DNA of 64,000 bases, taken from contig OY757025.1 in NCBI GenBank assembly GCA_963580285.1, forward strand, positions 123,214,742 to 123,278,741, written 5' to 3'. Both the position numbers and the translations under genes were made by a program. Below, piece after piece: positions 1-12,321 of this stretch. The notes under the pieces are model-generated. The model did no database searches. It worked only from the letters and a program-made list of their open reading frames with translations, and had not been told where the DNA came from. The stretch's first letter is position 1. Every line of letters begins with the position of its first letter. Origin of the DNA: Lucinisca nassula. Taxonomy: Eukaryota > Mollusca > Bivalvia > Lucinida > Lucinidae.

Positions 1-3000
1 TTCGCCAAATCGAATGTCAAACTAGGATTTTGAATGTCAAACTACGATTTTCTTCGCCAAATCGAATGTCAAACTAGGATTTTGAATGTCAAACTACGAT
101 TTTCTTCGCCAAATCGAATGTCAAACTAGGATTTTGAATGTCAAACTACGATATTCAGCGCCAAATCGAATGTCAAACTACGATTTTGAATGTCAAACTG
201 CGATATTCAGCGCCAAATCGAATGTCAAACTAGGATTTTGAATGTCAAACTACGATTTTCTTCGCCAAATCGAATGTCAAACTAGGATTTTGAATGTCAA
301 ACTACGATTTTCTTCGCCAAATCGAATGTCAAACTAGGATTTTGAATGTCAAACTACGATATTCAGCGCCAAATCGAATGTCAAACTAGGATTTTGAATG
401 TCAAACTACGATTTTCTTCGCCAAATCGAATGTCAAACTAGGATTTTGAATGTCAAACTACGATTTTCTTCGCCAAATCGAATGTCAAACTAGGATTTTG
501 AATGTCAAACTACGATTTTCTTCGCCAAATCGAATGTCAAACTAGGATTTTGAATGTCAAACTACGATTTTCTTCGCCAAATCGAATGTCAAACTAGGAT
601 TTTGAATGTCAAACTACGATTTTCTTCGCCAAATCGAATGTCAAACTAGGATTTTGAATGTCAAACTACGATTTTCTTCGCCAAATCGAATGTCAAACTA
701 GGATTTTGAATGTCAAACTACGATATTCAGCGCCAAATCGAATGTCAAACTAGGATTTTGAATGTCAAACTACGATTTTCTTCGCCAAATCGAATGTCAA
801 ACTAGGATTTTGAATGTCAAACTACGATTTTCTTCGCCAAATCGAATGTCAAACTAGGATTTTGAATGTCAAACTACGATTTTCTTCGCCAAAGCGAATG
901 TCAAACTAGGATTTTGAATGTCAAACTACGATATTCAGCGCCAAATCGAATGTCAAACTAGGATTTTGAATGTCAAACTACGATATTCAGCGCCAAATCG
1001 AATGTCAAACTAGGATTTTGAATGTCAAACTACGATTTTCTTCGCCAAATCGAATGTCAAACTAGGATTTTGAATGTCAAACTACGATATTCAGCGCCAA
1101 ATCGAATGTCAAACTAGGATTTTGAATGTCAAACTACGATTTTCTTCGCCAAATCGAATGTCAAACTAGGATTTTGAATGTCAAACTACGATATTCAGCG
1201 CCAAATCGAATGTCAAAACTAGGATTATGAATGTCAAACTACGATTTTCTTCGCCAAATCGAATGTCAAACTAGGATTTTGAATGTCAAACTACGATTTT
1301 CTTCGCCAAATCGAATGTCAAACTAGGATTTTGAATGTCAAACTACGATTTTCTTCGCCAAATCGAATGTCAAACTAGGATTTTGAATGTCAAACTACGA
1401 TTTTCTTCGCCAAATCGAATGTCAAACTAGGATTTTGAATGTCAAACTACGATTTTCTTCGCCAAATCGAATGTCAAACTAGGATTTTGAATGTCAAACT
1501 ACGATATTCAGCGCCAAATCGAATGTCAAACTAGGATTTTGAATGTCAAACTACGATTTTTTTCGCCAAATCGAATGTCAAACTAGGATTTTGAATGTCA
1601 AACTACGATTTTCTTCGCCAAATCGAATGTCAAACTAGGATTTTGAATGTCAAACTACGGTTTTCTTCGCCAAATCGAATGTCAAACTAGGATTTTGAAT
1701 GTCAAACTACGATTTTCTTCGCCAAATCGAATGTCAAACTAGGATTTTGAATGTCAAACTACGATATTCAGCGCCAAATCGAATGTCAAACTAGGATTTT
1801 GAATGTCAAACTACGATATTCAGCGCCAAATCGAATGTCAAACTAGGATTTTGAATGTCAAACTACGATTTTCTTCGCCAAATCGAATGTCAAACTAGGA
1901 TTTTGAATGTCAAACTACGATATTCAGCGCCAAATCGAATGTCAAACTAGGATTTTGAATGTCAAACTACGATTTTCTTCGCCAAATCGAATGTCAAACT
2001 AGGATTTTGAATGTCAAACTACGATATTCAGCGCCAAATCGAATGTCAAACTAGGATTTTGAATGTCAAACTACGATTTTCTTCGCCAAATCGAATGTCA
2101 AACTAGGATTTTGAATGTCAAACTACGATTTTCTTCGCCAAATCGAATGTCAAACTAGGATTTTGAATGTCAAACTACGATTTTCTTCGCCAAATCGAAT
2201 GTCAAACTAGGATTTTGAATGTCAAACTACGATTTTCTTCGCCAAATCGAATGTCAAACTAGGATTTTGAATGTCAAACTACGATATTCAGCGCCAAATC
2301 GAATGTCAAACTAGGATTTTGAATGTCAAACTACGATATTCAACGCCAAATCGAATGTCAAACTAGGATTTTGAATGTCAAACTACGATTTTCTTCGCCA
2401 AATCGAATGTCAAACTAGGATTTTGAATGTCAAACTACGATATTCAGCGCCAAATCGAATGTCAAACTAGGATTTTGAATGTCAAACTACGATTTTCTTC
2501 CGCCAAATCGAATGTCAAACTAGGATTTTGAATGTCAAACTACGATATTCAGCGCCAAATCGAATGTCAAACTAGGATTTTGAATGTCAAACTACGATTT
2601 TCTTCGCCAAATCGAATGTCAAACTAGGATTTTGAATGTCAAAATTCGATTTTCTTCGCCAAATCGAATGTCAAACTAGGATTTTGAATGTCAAACTACG
2701 ATTTTCTTCGCCAAATCGAATGTCAAACTAGGATTTTGAATGTCAAACTACGATTTTCTTCGCCAAATCGAATGTCAAACTAGGATTTTGAATGTCAAAC
2801 TACGATATTCAGCGCCAAATCGAATGTCAAACTAGGATTTTGAATGTCAAACTACGATTTTCTTCGCCAAATCGAATGTCAAACTAGGATTTTGAATGTC
2901 AAACTACGATTTTCTTCGCCAAATCGAATGTCAAACTAGGATTTTGAATGTCAAACTACGATTTTCTTCGCCAAATCGAATGTCAAACTGGGATTTTGAA

Positions 3001-6000
3001 TGTCAAACTACGATTTTCTTCGCCAAATCGAATGTCAAACTAGGATTTTGAATGTCAAACTACGATTTCTTCGCCAAATCGAATGTCAAACTAGGATTTT
3101 GAATGTCAAACTACGATTTTCTTCGCCAAATCGAATGTCAAACTAGGATTTTGAATGTCAAACTACGATTTTCTTCGCCAAATCGAATGTCAAACTAGGA
3201 TTTTGAATGTCAAACTACGATATTCAGCGCCAAATCGAATGTCAAACTAGGATTTTGAATGTCAAACTACGATTTTCTTCGCCAAATCGAATGTCAAACT
3301 AGGATTTTGAATGTCAAACTACGATTTTCTTCGCCAAATCGAATGTCAAACTAGGATTTTGAATGTCAAACTACGATTTTCTTCGCCAAATCGAATGTCA
3401 AACTAGGATTTTGAATGTCAAACTACGATTTTCTTCGCCAAATCGAATGTCAAACTAGGATTTTGAATGTCAAACTACGATTTTCTTCGCCAAATCGAAT
3501 GTCAAACTAGGATTTTGAATGTCAAACTACGATTTTCTTCGCCAAATCGAATGTCAAACTAGGATTTTGAATGTCAAACTACGATATTCAGCGCCAAATC
3601 GAATGTCAAACTAGGATTTTGAATGTCAAACTACGATTTTCTTCGCCAAATCGAATGTCAAACTAGGATTTTGAATGTCAAACTACGATTTTCTTCGCCA
3701 AATCGAATGTCAAACTAGGATTTTGAATGTCAAACTACGATTTTCTTCGCCAAAGCGAATGTCAAACTAGGATTTTGAATGTCAAACTACGATATTCAGC
3801 GCCAAATCGAATGTCAAACTAGGATTTTGAATGTCAAACTACGATATTCAGCGCCAAATCGAATGTCAAACTAGGATTTTGAATGTCAAACTACGATTTT
3901 CTTCGCCAAATCGAATGTCAAACTAGGATTTTGAATGTCAAACTACGATATTCAGCGCCAAATCGAATGTCAAACTAGGATTTTGAATGTCAAACTACGA
4001 TTTTCTTCGCCAAATCGAATGTCAAACTAGGATTTTGAATGTCAAACTACGATATTCAGCGCCAAATCGAATGTCAAACTAGGATTATGAATGTCAAACT
4101 ACGATTTTCTTCGCCAAATCGAATGTCAAACTAGGATTTTGAATGTCAAACTACGATTTTCTTCGCCAAATCGAATGTCAAACTAGGATTTTGAATGTCA
4201 AACTACGATTTTCTTCGCCAAATCGAATGTCAAACTAGGATTTTGAATGTCAAACTACGATTTTCTTCGCCAAATCGAATGTCAAACTAGGATTTTGAAT
4301 GTCAAACTACGATTTTCTTCGCCAAATCGAATGTCAAACTAGGATTTTGAATGTCAAACTACGATATTCAGCGCCAAATCGAATGTCAAACTAGGATTTT
4401 GAATGTCAAACTACGATTTTTTTCGCCAAATCGAATGTCAAACTAGGATTTTGAATGTCAAACTACGATTTTCTTCGCCAAATCGAATGTCAAACTAGGA
4501 TTTTGAATGTCAAACTACGGTTTTCTTCGCCAAATCGAATGTCAAACTAGGATTTTGAATGTCAAACTACGATTTTCTTCGCCAAATCGAATGTCAAACT
4601 AGGATATTGAATGTCAAACTACGATATTCAGCGCCAAATCGAATGTCAAACTAGGATTTTGAATGTCAAACTACGATATTCAGCGCCAAATCGAATGTCA
4701 AACTAGGATTTTGAATGTCAAACTACGATTTTCTTCGCCAAATCGAATGTCAAACTAGGATTTTGAATGTCAAACTACGATATTCAGCGCCAAATCGAAT
4801 GTCAAACTAGGATTTTGAATGTCAAACTACGATTTTCTTCGCCAAATCGAATGTCAAACTAGGATTTTGAATGTCAAACTACGATATTCAGCGCCAAATC
4901 GAATGTCAAACTAGGATTTTGAATGTCAAACTACGATTTTCTTCGCCAAATCGAATGTCAAACTAGGATTTTGAATGTCAAACTACGATTTTCTTCGCCA
5001 AATCGAATGTCAAACTAGGATTTTGAATGTCAAACTACGATTTTCTTCGCCAAATCGAATGTCAAACTAGGATTTTGAATGTCAAACTACGATTTTCTTC
5101 GCCAAATCGAATGTCAAACTAGGATTTTGAATGTCAAACTACGATATTCAGCGCCAAATCGAATGTCAAACTAGGATTTTGAATGTCAAACTACGATATT
5201 CAACGCCAAATCGAATGTCAAACTAGGATTTTGAATGTCAAACTACGATTTTCTTCGCCAAATCGAATGTCAAACTAGGATTTTGAATGTCAAACTACGA
5301 TATTCAGCGCCAAATCGAATGTCAAACTAGGATTTTGAATGTCAAACTACGATTTTCTTCGCCAAATCGAATGTCAAACTAGGATTTTGAATGTCAAACT
5401 ACGATATTCAGCGCCAAATCGAATGTCAAACTAGGATTTTGAATGTCAAACTACGATTTTCTTCGCCAAATCGAATGTCAAACTAGGATTTTGAATGTCA
5501 AAATTCGATTTTCTTCGCCAAATCGAATGTCAAACTAGGATTTTGAATGTCAAACTACGATTTTCTTCGCCAAATCGAATGTCAAACTAGGATTTTGAAT
5601 GTCAAACTACGATTTTCTTCGCCAAATCGAATGTCAAACTAGGATTTTGAATGTCAAACTACGATATTCAGCGCCAAATCGAATGTCAAACTAGGATTTT
5701 GAATGTCAAACTACGATTTTCTTCGCCAAATCGAATGTCAAACTAGGATTTTGAATGTCAAACTACGATTTTCTTCGCCAAATCGAATGTCAAACTAGGA
5801 TTTTGAATGTCAAACTACGATTTTCTTCGCCAAATCGAATGTCAAACTAGGATTTTGAATGTCAAACTACGATTTTCTTCGCCAAATCGAATGTCAAACT
5901 AGGATTTTGAATGTCAAACTACGATTTTCTTCGCCAAATCGAATGTCAAACTAGGATTTTGAATGTCAAACTACGATTTTCTTCGCCAAATCGAATGTCA

Positions 6001-7390
6001 AACTAGGATTTTGAATGTCAAACTACGATTTTCTTCGCCAAATCGAATGTCAAACTAGGATTTTGAATGTCAAAATTCGATTTTCTTCGCCAAATCGAAT
6101 GTCAAACTAGGATTTTGAATGTCAAACTACGATTTTCTTCGCCAAATCGAATGTCAAACTAGGATTTTGAATGTCAAACTACGATTTTCTTCGCCAAATC
6201 GAATGTCAAACTAGGATTTTGAATGTCAAACTACGATTTTCTTCGCCAAATCGAATGTCAAACTAGGATTTTGAATGTCAAACTACGATTTTCTTCGCCA
6301 AATCGAAAGTCAAACTAGGATTTTGAATGTCAAACTACGATTTTCTTCGCCAAATCGAATGTCAAACTAGGATTTTGAATGTCAAACTACGATTTTCTTC
6401 GCCAAATCGAATGTCAAACTAGGATTTTGAATGTCAAACTACGATTTTCTTCGCCAAATCGAATGTCAAACTAGGATTTTGAATGTCAAACTACGATTTT
6501 CTTCGCCAAATCGAATGTCAAACTAGGATTTTGAATGTCAAACTACGATATTCAGCGCCAAATCGAATGTCAAACTAGGATTTTGAATGTCAAACTACGA
6601 TATTCAGCGCCAAATCGAATGTCAAACTAGGATTTTGAATGTCAAACTACGATTTTCTTCGCCAAATCGAATGTCAAACTAGGATTTTGAATGTCAAACT
6701 ACGATTTTCTTCGCCAAATCGAATGTCAAACTAGGATTTTGAATGTCAAACTACGATTTTCTTCGCCAAATCGAATGTCAAACTAGGATTTTGAATGTCA
6801 AACTACGATTTTCTTCGCCAAATCGAATGTCAAACTAGGATTTTGAATGTCAAAATACGATATTCAGCCCCAAATCGAATGTTAAACTAAGATTTTGAAT
6901 GTCAAACTACGATTTTCTTCGCCAAATCGAATGTCAAACTAGGATTTTGAATGTCAAACTACGATATTCAGCGCCAAATCGAATGTCAAACTAGGATTTT
7001 GAATGTCAAAATTCGATTTTCTTCGCCAAATCGAATGTCAAACTAGGATTTTGAATGTCAAACTACGATTTTCTTCGCCAAATCGAATGTCAAACTAGGA
7101 TTTTGAATGTCAAAATACGATATTCAGCGCCAAATCGAATGTCAAACTAGGATTTTGAATGTCAAACTACGATTTTCTTCGCCAAATCGAATGTCAAACT
7201 AGGATTTTGAATGTCAAAATACGATATTCAGCGCCAAATCGAATGTCAAACTAGGATTTTGAATGTCAAAATTCGATTTTCTTCGCCAAATCGAATGTCA
7301 AACTAGGATTTTGAATGTCAAAATACGATATTCAGCGGCAAATCGAATGTCAAACTAGGATTTTGAATGTCAAAATACGATATTCGGCCT
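1..7390. repeat. 52-bp satellite array, two unit variants
   Basis: About 140 head-to-tail copies of a 52-bp unit fill this stretch, and the array continues beyond the left edge. Each unit holds two related half-motifs, AATGTCAAACTAGGATTTTG and AATGTCAAACTACGAT, followed by a linker. The linker comes in two alternating forms, TTTCTTCGCC and ATTCAGCGCC, that define two unit types. Divergence is very low until about 6840, then rises toward the right edge, where units with AAAATACGAT or AAAATTCGAT appear. Near 165-200 the first half-motif has taken the TACG form of the second, which looks like conversion between half-motifs. No coding potential is supported. A centromeric or heterochromatic role is possible but not shown. 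Confidence 0.97.
205..5925. repeat. Duplicated higher-order block of ~55 satellite units
   Basis: The satellite contains a direct duplication with a period of 2859-2861 bp (55 x 52). Rare variants recur at that spacing: AAAGCG at 891 and 3752, AGGATTATGA at 1221 and 4081, TTTTTTTCGCC near 1555 and 4415, TACGGTTTTC near 1657 and 4517, CAACGCC at 2341 and 5201, AAAATTCGAT at 2641 and 5500. Single-base insertions private to the first copy (near 1215 and at 2501) explain the 1-bp shifts in spacing. The order of the two linker types also matches between copies. Borders are approximate, because flanking units are nearly identical. Confidence 0.9.
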
Positions 7391-7397
7391 CAATTCG

Positions 7398-7590
7398 AAT
7401 ATCGAAAAACGAAAAACGAAAATCAAACCAACTTCACCTGAAAATGAATATCGAAAAACGAAAAACGAAAATCACACCAACTTCACCTGAAAATGAATAT
7501 CGAAAAACGAAAAACGAAAATCACACCAACTTCACCTGAAAATGAATATCGAAAAACGAAAAACGAAAATCACACCAAATTCACCTTCCT
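7398..7590. repeat. 49-bp minisatellite at the satellite border
   Basis: Four copies of a 49-bp unit start at 7398, 7447, 7496 and 7545. Each unit contains ATATCGAAAAACGAAAAACG and a CACCAACTTCACCTG segment. The unit is unrelated to the 52-bp satellite it directly abuts. An open frame runs through both repeats by chance. Confidence 0.92.
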
Positions 7591-7925
7591 TTGAAGAAGT
7601 TGATCTCGCAGTTTGACTTCCGAAAAGCCGCGTGGTAGATACGACAAACAATGTAGTACAATGAAATGTATTAAAATTGGTGTGAAAATCTACAAGTTCG
7701 AGAGGAAATGTAAATAATGGCGTCGCGACAATGTAAACCGTGGAGACACAGGAAAACGTTGAAGAAAAATATTGCCGCTAATTAAACGCTTAATTCAATA
7801 TTAATTGATTACATCGCATTGCATAAAATAAAATACAGTTCACGCCGAAATGGAAATATCAGTGTCAATTGGCTTGACTGCGGGCGTCAGAAATTCGACC
7901 GTTCTCAATACACAACATAACGTTA
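7591..7925. other. No recognisable feature
   Basis: About 330 bp of AT-rich DNA follows the satellite. I see no open frame, RNA gene or repeat here that I can name. Confidence 0.5.
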
Positions 7926-8330
7926 ACAGCTTCTGCAATGAACAGCCGTGCATTCCCCACTTTATATAGCGAAAAGTGGGGTTTACGGAGGTACATGTAT
8001 ACATTGTTTTTCCTTAATTTCGCTCAAAACATAAATTGCGGGTTCTCATCACGAAAACACGCCTATATAATTTTGACCCCCTTGAACCCCACTTTTATAT
8101 AGTAAAACTCGGGTTTCCGGGGTATACTTTATTTTTTCTTATTTCTGCTCTAAAATATAGATTGTGGGTACTCGTTAGAACCGCCTCGATGGGGCGGTTC
8201 TACCTTTTTCTAGTTTTTGTTTTTCTTGTGAAAATTGTCCGATATATTTTTTTAGTTTTAGTCAAAATATAGATTCTTGGCGCTCGTAAGCTAACGAGTA
8301 CCAACAACTGTAAACCCCACTTTCCTCTCT
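7926..8330. mobile_element. Degenerate, overlapping HP-MITE copies
   Basis: At least two damaged copies of the hairpin MITE lie here. The inverted CCCCACTTTATATAG...GTGGGGTTTACGG module occurs near 7956-7995. A terminal motif ATCACGAAAACACGCCTATA follows at about 8049, and the central hairpin GAACCGCCTC...GGGGCGGTTC lies near 8178-8201. A third hairpin half with AACGAGTACCAACAA follows at 8295. Confidence 0.7.
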
Positions 8331-8526
8331 GTAAGTTTGGGTAAAGAGGGACATTCATTACACGTACTTGTTAATCTAATGCGGTATGGCGCAAGATGGA
8401 TTTTCCAACACGTTGTACAGATGCACCCTTCCTTCAAAACGAAAAAAAACCAAAAAAAAATTGATCTGTGAATAAGATGAAAAAACAAACAAACAAGGAA
8501 ATCTTATTCTTTAAGATGACATTTAC

Positions 8527-8841
8527 ATCACGGGAACAAGTCCGTGAAATGAATACCCCCTTAACCCCACTTTATATGGAGAAAACTGGGGTTTACGGGG
8601 GTATACATTATTTTCCTTATTTCTGCTCCAAGACATAGGTTGTGGGTACTCTTTAGAACCGCCTCACTGAAAACATAGGCCTCATTGAGGCGGTTCTAAC
8701 GAGCACCCACGACTTATGTTGTCAGTATAAGTAAGAAAAATATCACTGATTTTCATCAGACAGGTAGCCATTTTGGAGATGTGAAAACATGCACTATGTC
8801 GCAAGGGTGTGCACTATGTCGCAAGTGTGTGTAATTGTAAT
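8527..8841 (+). mobile_element. HP-MITE copy
   Basis: Full-length member of the hairpin MITE family. The left end reads ATCACGGGAACAAGTCCGTG, and the right end is the degenerate inverted counterpart ending in TGTAAT at 8841. Internal module 1 pairs AACCCCACTTTATAT with ACTGGGGTTTACGGGG. Module 2 is a long hairpin centred on GCCTCATTGAGGC, which has been enlarged by a short local duplication. A small duplication of TGCACTATGTCGCAAG lies near the right end. No coding capacity. Confidence 0.8.
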
Positions 8842-8880
8842 GTTCTTTAAAATGGCTTTCAATCTTTAATATTAATATAA

Positions 8881-9052
8881 GCCTCGATAGCGCAGTCCGC
8901 CCCCGCCCATAGGGGCTTGAAGAAATATATGGGCTGCACGATGCTTCCACGCAGAGCTGAATCCGGCCCGCACACTAGTACTGGTAAACCGCTTAGAGGA
9001 TCTAAGCCTGTCCAGGAACCGCGGTGCGAGGCGGACCGTCCATGCAAATACT
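8881..9052 (+). mobile_element. Chimeric SINE fragment: SINE-B-like start joined to SINE A head
   Basis: GCCTCGATAGCGCAGT at the start matches the A-box region of the SINE B copies at 13841 and 32609. It runs directly into CCGCCCCCGCCCATAGGGGC, the 5' part of SINE A. The SINE A part continues through the GCAGAGCTGAATCCGG segment and stops after CCGTCCATGCA, so the 3' half and tail are missing. It may be a SINE A truncation joined to a SINE B remnant, or a true chimera. Confidence 0.6.
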
Positions 9053-9490
9053 ATGCATTGCGGAAAGATTTAGCAAATCGATCGATCCTAGCGCAAACTT
9101 GACATGTCAAATTGTGACGTGAGCCGTGTGTGAATGAGGGTATTTTTGGACGGAAATTTACAACAGTCATTAAAGTCTGTTTCATAAACGCGACGAGAGC
9201 GATAAATAGGAATGCTCAGCGGTTTACGGTCGGTTTCAGATTATGCCGCTCAATCTATTTCTCCAAGCCCCGACGGGCGGGGCCTTAGTATATGAAGTTT
9301 AAATCTGAAAATGATTATGGCGATGAATGTGTCAATTTATGTTTTATCAGCTATCGCCAGCTTTAAAGCCACGGGCAGAAACCACAATTTTTAAGCTCTT
9401 TGTTGATATACACGAGCATCAAAAGCTCTGACAAGATCGGCATTGTGCGCAGGCTATAACCAGACATGGATCTTTCAAGCACTAACAACT
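9053..9490. other. No recognisable gene
   Basis: About 440 bp without a supported gene. A GCCCCGACGGGCGGGGCCTT remnant near 9266-9285 is a scrap of SINE A. The rest is unassigned. Confidence 0.5.
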
Positions 9491-9493
9491 TTA

Positions 9494-9520
9494 TGGGTCG
9501 ATTGTTTGTCAATCGACCCA
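9494..9520. repeat. Perfect 11-bp stem-loop
   Basis: TGGGTCGATTG and CAATCGACCCA are perfectly inverted around the loop TTTGT, with partial extension by AACTTTA/AAGTT outside. A third half-site, CAATCGACCCA, appears near 9887. Confidence 0.75.
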
Positions 9521-9762
9521 AAGTTACTAGGCATAAAAACGCTTCAGTGCTGAAGTCCATGTGACTATCACTGATTTGCATAAAACCCATATAACTTATA
9601 TATAAAAAATAGTAGCGTTAATTTTATCGCAGTAGGTTATCTATAGAATCTGGACAGGAACCATGGGTCGGGCTTGACAAATGTCGTAGACCCAACTCAG
9701 ACGCCACAGAACACGACGTCTTATCAGGGTCTGGACTCTTTGCTTACAGAACAGCAATTAAG

Positions 9763-9793
9763 GATCAGACGACGCAAAACGCAGCGTCTGATC
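9763..9793. repeat. Stem-loop of the GATCAGACG family
   Basis: GATCAGACGACGC pairs with GCAGCGTCTGATC with one mismatch around AAAAC. A perfect version of the same hairpin lies at 21421-21451. A more decayed relative (CAGACGCC...CGTCTTATCAGG) lies just upstream, near 9698-9728. It looks like part of a dispersed repeat. Confidence 0.7.
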
Positions 9794-10047
9794 AAGGTCT
9801 ACACATTTTGCTAAAAAAAAACTTGAATTTAAGGGTTAAACATAACCTTTTATGTCCAGGACTATTTTCCCAGCCTACACTCGGAGACAATCGACCCACC
9901 GGTATTCAATGCCTTGATTTTTCATCAGCATGTTGATGAAATACCATTCAGAAAAGTTTTGAGATTAATTTTGGCGTACACTGTTGCCACGCATCCGGCT
10001 GAAAGAGCCATACAAACCGAAGTTGAAAATCTTAGCAAGTGTTCTAA

Positions 10048-10050
<3 letters not shown>

Positions 10051-10097
<47 letters not shown>
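10051..10097. repeat. (CT)n microsatellite
   Basis: An uninterrupted CT dinucleotide run of about 23 units. It produces spurious Ser-Leu open frames. Confidence 0.99.
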
Positions 10098-10100
<3 letters not shown>

Positions 10101-10165
10101 CGATGGCTTTGTCACAGTCTTCTGTCGAGACAAGACAATCAACGAATGAGCACTCTGTATCTTGC

Positions 10166-10336
10166 TAAAAGAGTGAGTGAATGTTTGAGTTTAACATCTC
10201 ACCAACAGCTAAGGTCATACGGCGACGGGGCCTCGGTTTAAAGACTCATCCGAAAGTCTGGAGAAGCCCCGGGATCGATCCTGCGACCCCTGGTTTACAA
10301 GGCGAGTAGCATAACCACTGTACCACGGAGGCTTCT
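10166..10336 (-). mobile_element. tRNA-derived SINE, family C (Thr-like head)
   Basis: On the minus strand the head reads like a tRNA. The A box is TGGTACAGTGGTTATGCTAC, the anticodon-loop position shows TTGTAA (anticodon TGT, Thr-like), and the B box is GGATCGATCCC. A body follows with TTCTCCAGACTTTCGGATGA, then ACCTTAGCTGTTGGTGAGA, and a GTTAAACTCAAACA end. The copy at 35570-35950 shares the whole length, so this is a SINE family and not a tRNA gene. The acceptor stem is not intact. Confidence 0.85.
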
Positions 10337-10345
10337 GTCTTGCTA

Positions 10346-11395
10346 TTAAGGAGACAGCATGTATGACGGATAGCATAGTCATGGCATTGAGCGTAGAGGA
10401 AAATCAGATTCTCCGTCACTGACAAAACCATAAGTACGAGCGTAGTCCTAACTCCATTGTTTGGTCAAAGCAAGCTGAAAGCTTCAGGTACCTTAACTAG
10501 AAGTATGGCGAACTAGTTCACTCTCACATTCTGACCATTTCATGGAAGACGAAGACTAGGCGGCTCTCTTGAATTCCCACATTCTGTTATTGTTAGGAAC
10601 AAATGTGAGGCAATTTTCTGCCTTGGTTAAACTGCAAAGTAGTTTCACAGTTTCATTGACCATTTCGAGATCGTAACATGATAATCTTTATGACCAACGT
10701 TTCATCTTGCAACAAAATATCAATCATGGTTATACGTTAATAGGTCCTTCAATAAAACATGGTGGAACACTTGAAATTTTATCAGTTATTTTCTTACGTT
10801 TAGTTCTTATTTACATATGGCGGGAACTACCCTCTAATCAGAATCCTAGTCAGTTGCTTAAATTGGTTTCTGACATTTTGTTAACAAATCACAGGCCTAG
10901 TTTACATGTAGCGGGTGTTTCAATCTATCCGTCGTACCAATGAGCCCATATAAAAGTGTCTTTTAGGCCTCTACACGGGCACTTGTAAGCGCGGAATATT
11001 TCTTTAAATCACAACTCGTTAGGCATCTGCTATCAGTGATGGCATCTAAAATGGTCCCAGAAGATCTCGTTGACATTTAAGGTCCACATGGAGTTCAGTG
11101 GGGACACCCGTTGCTCCTTAATTGAAGCGTCAATGGGGAATTTATACAGCATGACGTATACTGAATTTTGCAACTTTTTGCAAGAGGTGTAAGTTTCAGG
11201 CTCTGAGAGTTTCTTTCCTGGATTTGGAAAACGAGTACACAGAACTTACAGAACGTAACTATCACAAAGTTGTGAGTCTTGTGGGAGCACTGACTCATTG
11301 AGAATTAATATCAAAGTAACGGAGGGTACCTCGCCAAGGTAGGTCTTTAATATATGTACTTAAAACCAGATACAAGATATGCAAAAATCTCTCTC
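10346..11395. other. No recognisable gene
   Basis: About 1 kb of unassigned sequence. Short open frames here (for example 10707-10943) show no motif or similarity that I recognise. Confidence 0.5.
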
Positions 11396-11600
11396 AGGAT
11401 TATACGTAAGCGGTTAACCAGTGCGCCAAAAACTGGCAACTGCTCTTCTTGAATCATCGGAATGGAGAGAATGACCGTAGGAAAGATTCCATGATCAATC
11501 TCAACGGCACCGACAGGTATCGAACCCGCGTCGTCCTGATTGCCAGTCAGACGCGCATCCGACTGAGCTACCGAAGCCGGACGTTAAGTGTTGGCTACTC
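11396..11600 (-). mobile_element. tRNA-like SINE, family D
   Basis: The minus strand carries GGTAGCTCAGTCGGATGCGC (A-box-like) and GGGTTCGATACC (B-box-like). The loop between them is degenerate, so a functional tRNA is not supported. The body toward lower coordinates has GGCAACTGCTCTTCTTGAAT (as read on the plus strand) and a GTAAGCGGTTAACCAGTGCG end. Relatives lie at 21885-22135 and 22400-22560. Confidence 0.65.
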
Positions 11601-12030
11601 GATCATGAGTGTAACTTTACCGAATTCAGTGCGACAGATGTGCATTCGTATGTGTTGCTAGACACAAAAATTATGAAAAGCAAAATAGATGGGAAGCCTA
11701 AATGAGAACGTGTGAGCTAAAATATCTATATGGACCAAATCCCGCTAAAATGCATGCCACATTTTTAACCGTTACCTCTTGGATATTTTTGTTCTGCTTT
11801 TACGGACCTTTAAAAATCATTTCACATATCGGGGCGATCCTTAATCAGAGTCGGGCGAAAACTGGAGTACTCGGAGAAAAGACACTTGACCTTCCGTTGC
11901 AGAACTTGGCGTTTCACATGTGATCCGAGTGGGGCTCGAACCACAGCGGTTAGAGACCCAAAGATTAAGAGTCAGCGCCCTTACCCATCAAGCCAGGAAG
12001 GCCCGGTTAATCACTTGGGCATAGTGTTTG
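11601..12030. other. No recognisable gene; possible tRNA-like scrap
   Basis: Mostly unassigned. Around 11925-12000 a decayed tRNA-like segment (GAACCACAGCGGTTAGAG, AAGCCAGGAAGGCC) hints at one more SINE head, but I cannot delimit it. Confidence 0.35.
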
Positions 12031-12300
12031 TTTGATTTGAGGTTTAACGTCCCCATCAACACTGTAAAGGTCATTTGGAGACGTTGCTTCCGATGTTGTG
12101 GGGCTTTTACCCTACATTGAGATGAAATGACAAATCACGCCCTACTGCCCATAAAAACCGTTAGGGTTTAAGGAGAGATCCGACTCGCATCACTTTTCCT
12201 GGGCAGGCTAAGACCTTAACTGTTTACCAGTACTCAATTCGGTCGGTTACAGCTCTGCGCGGAAGCATCGTGCAGCCCAATCTATTTCTCCAGGCCCCGA
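12031..12300 (-). mobile_element. SINE A copy
   Basis: Sense is minus. The tail side (TTTGTTTGATTTGAGGTTTA) is at the left. The body includes CAACACTGTAAAGGTCAT and GAGATGAAATGACA. The head (GCAGCCCAATCTATTTCTCC) is at the right, where the sequence meets a transposase fragment. Confidence 0.85.
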
Positions 12301-12321
12301 TAGTGTCATTGTTTATATCTG

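Noticed and set aside
1..7390. CRISPR-like array
   Set aside because: Units are contiguous repeats without unique spacers, and the setting is eukaryotic.
7315..7539. 74-codon frame at the satellite border
   Set aside because: It spans satellite and minisatellite units and has repetitive composition.
9914..10241. Ser/Leu-rich frames
   Set aside because: Produced by the (CT)n microsatellite.
10246..10336. Possible tRNA-Thr gene on minus
   Set aside because: The repeated copy at 35570 shares the non-tRNA body, so it is a SINE head, and the 3' acceptor end is not tRNA-like.
11500..11590. Possible tRNA gene on minus
   Set aside because: A- and B-box-like text is present, but acceptor and anticodon arms do not close, and the sequence extends into a repeated SINE body.
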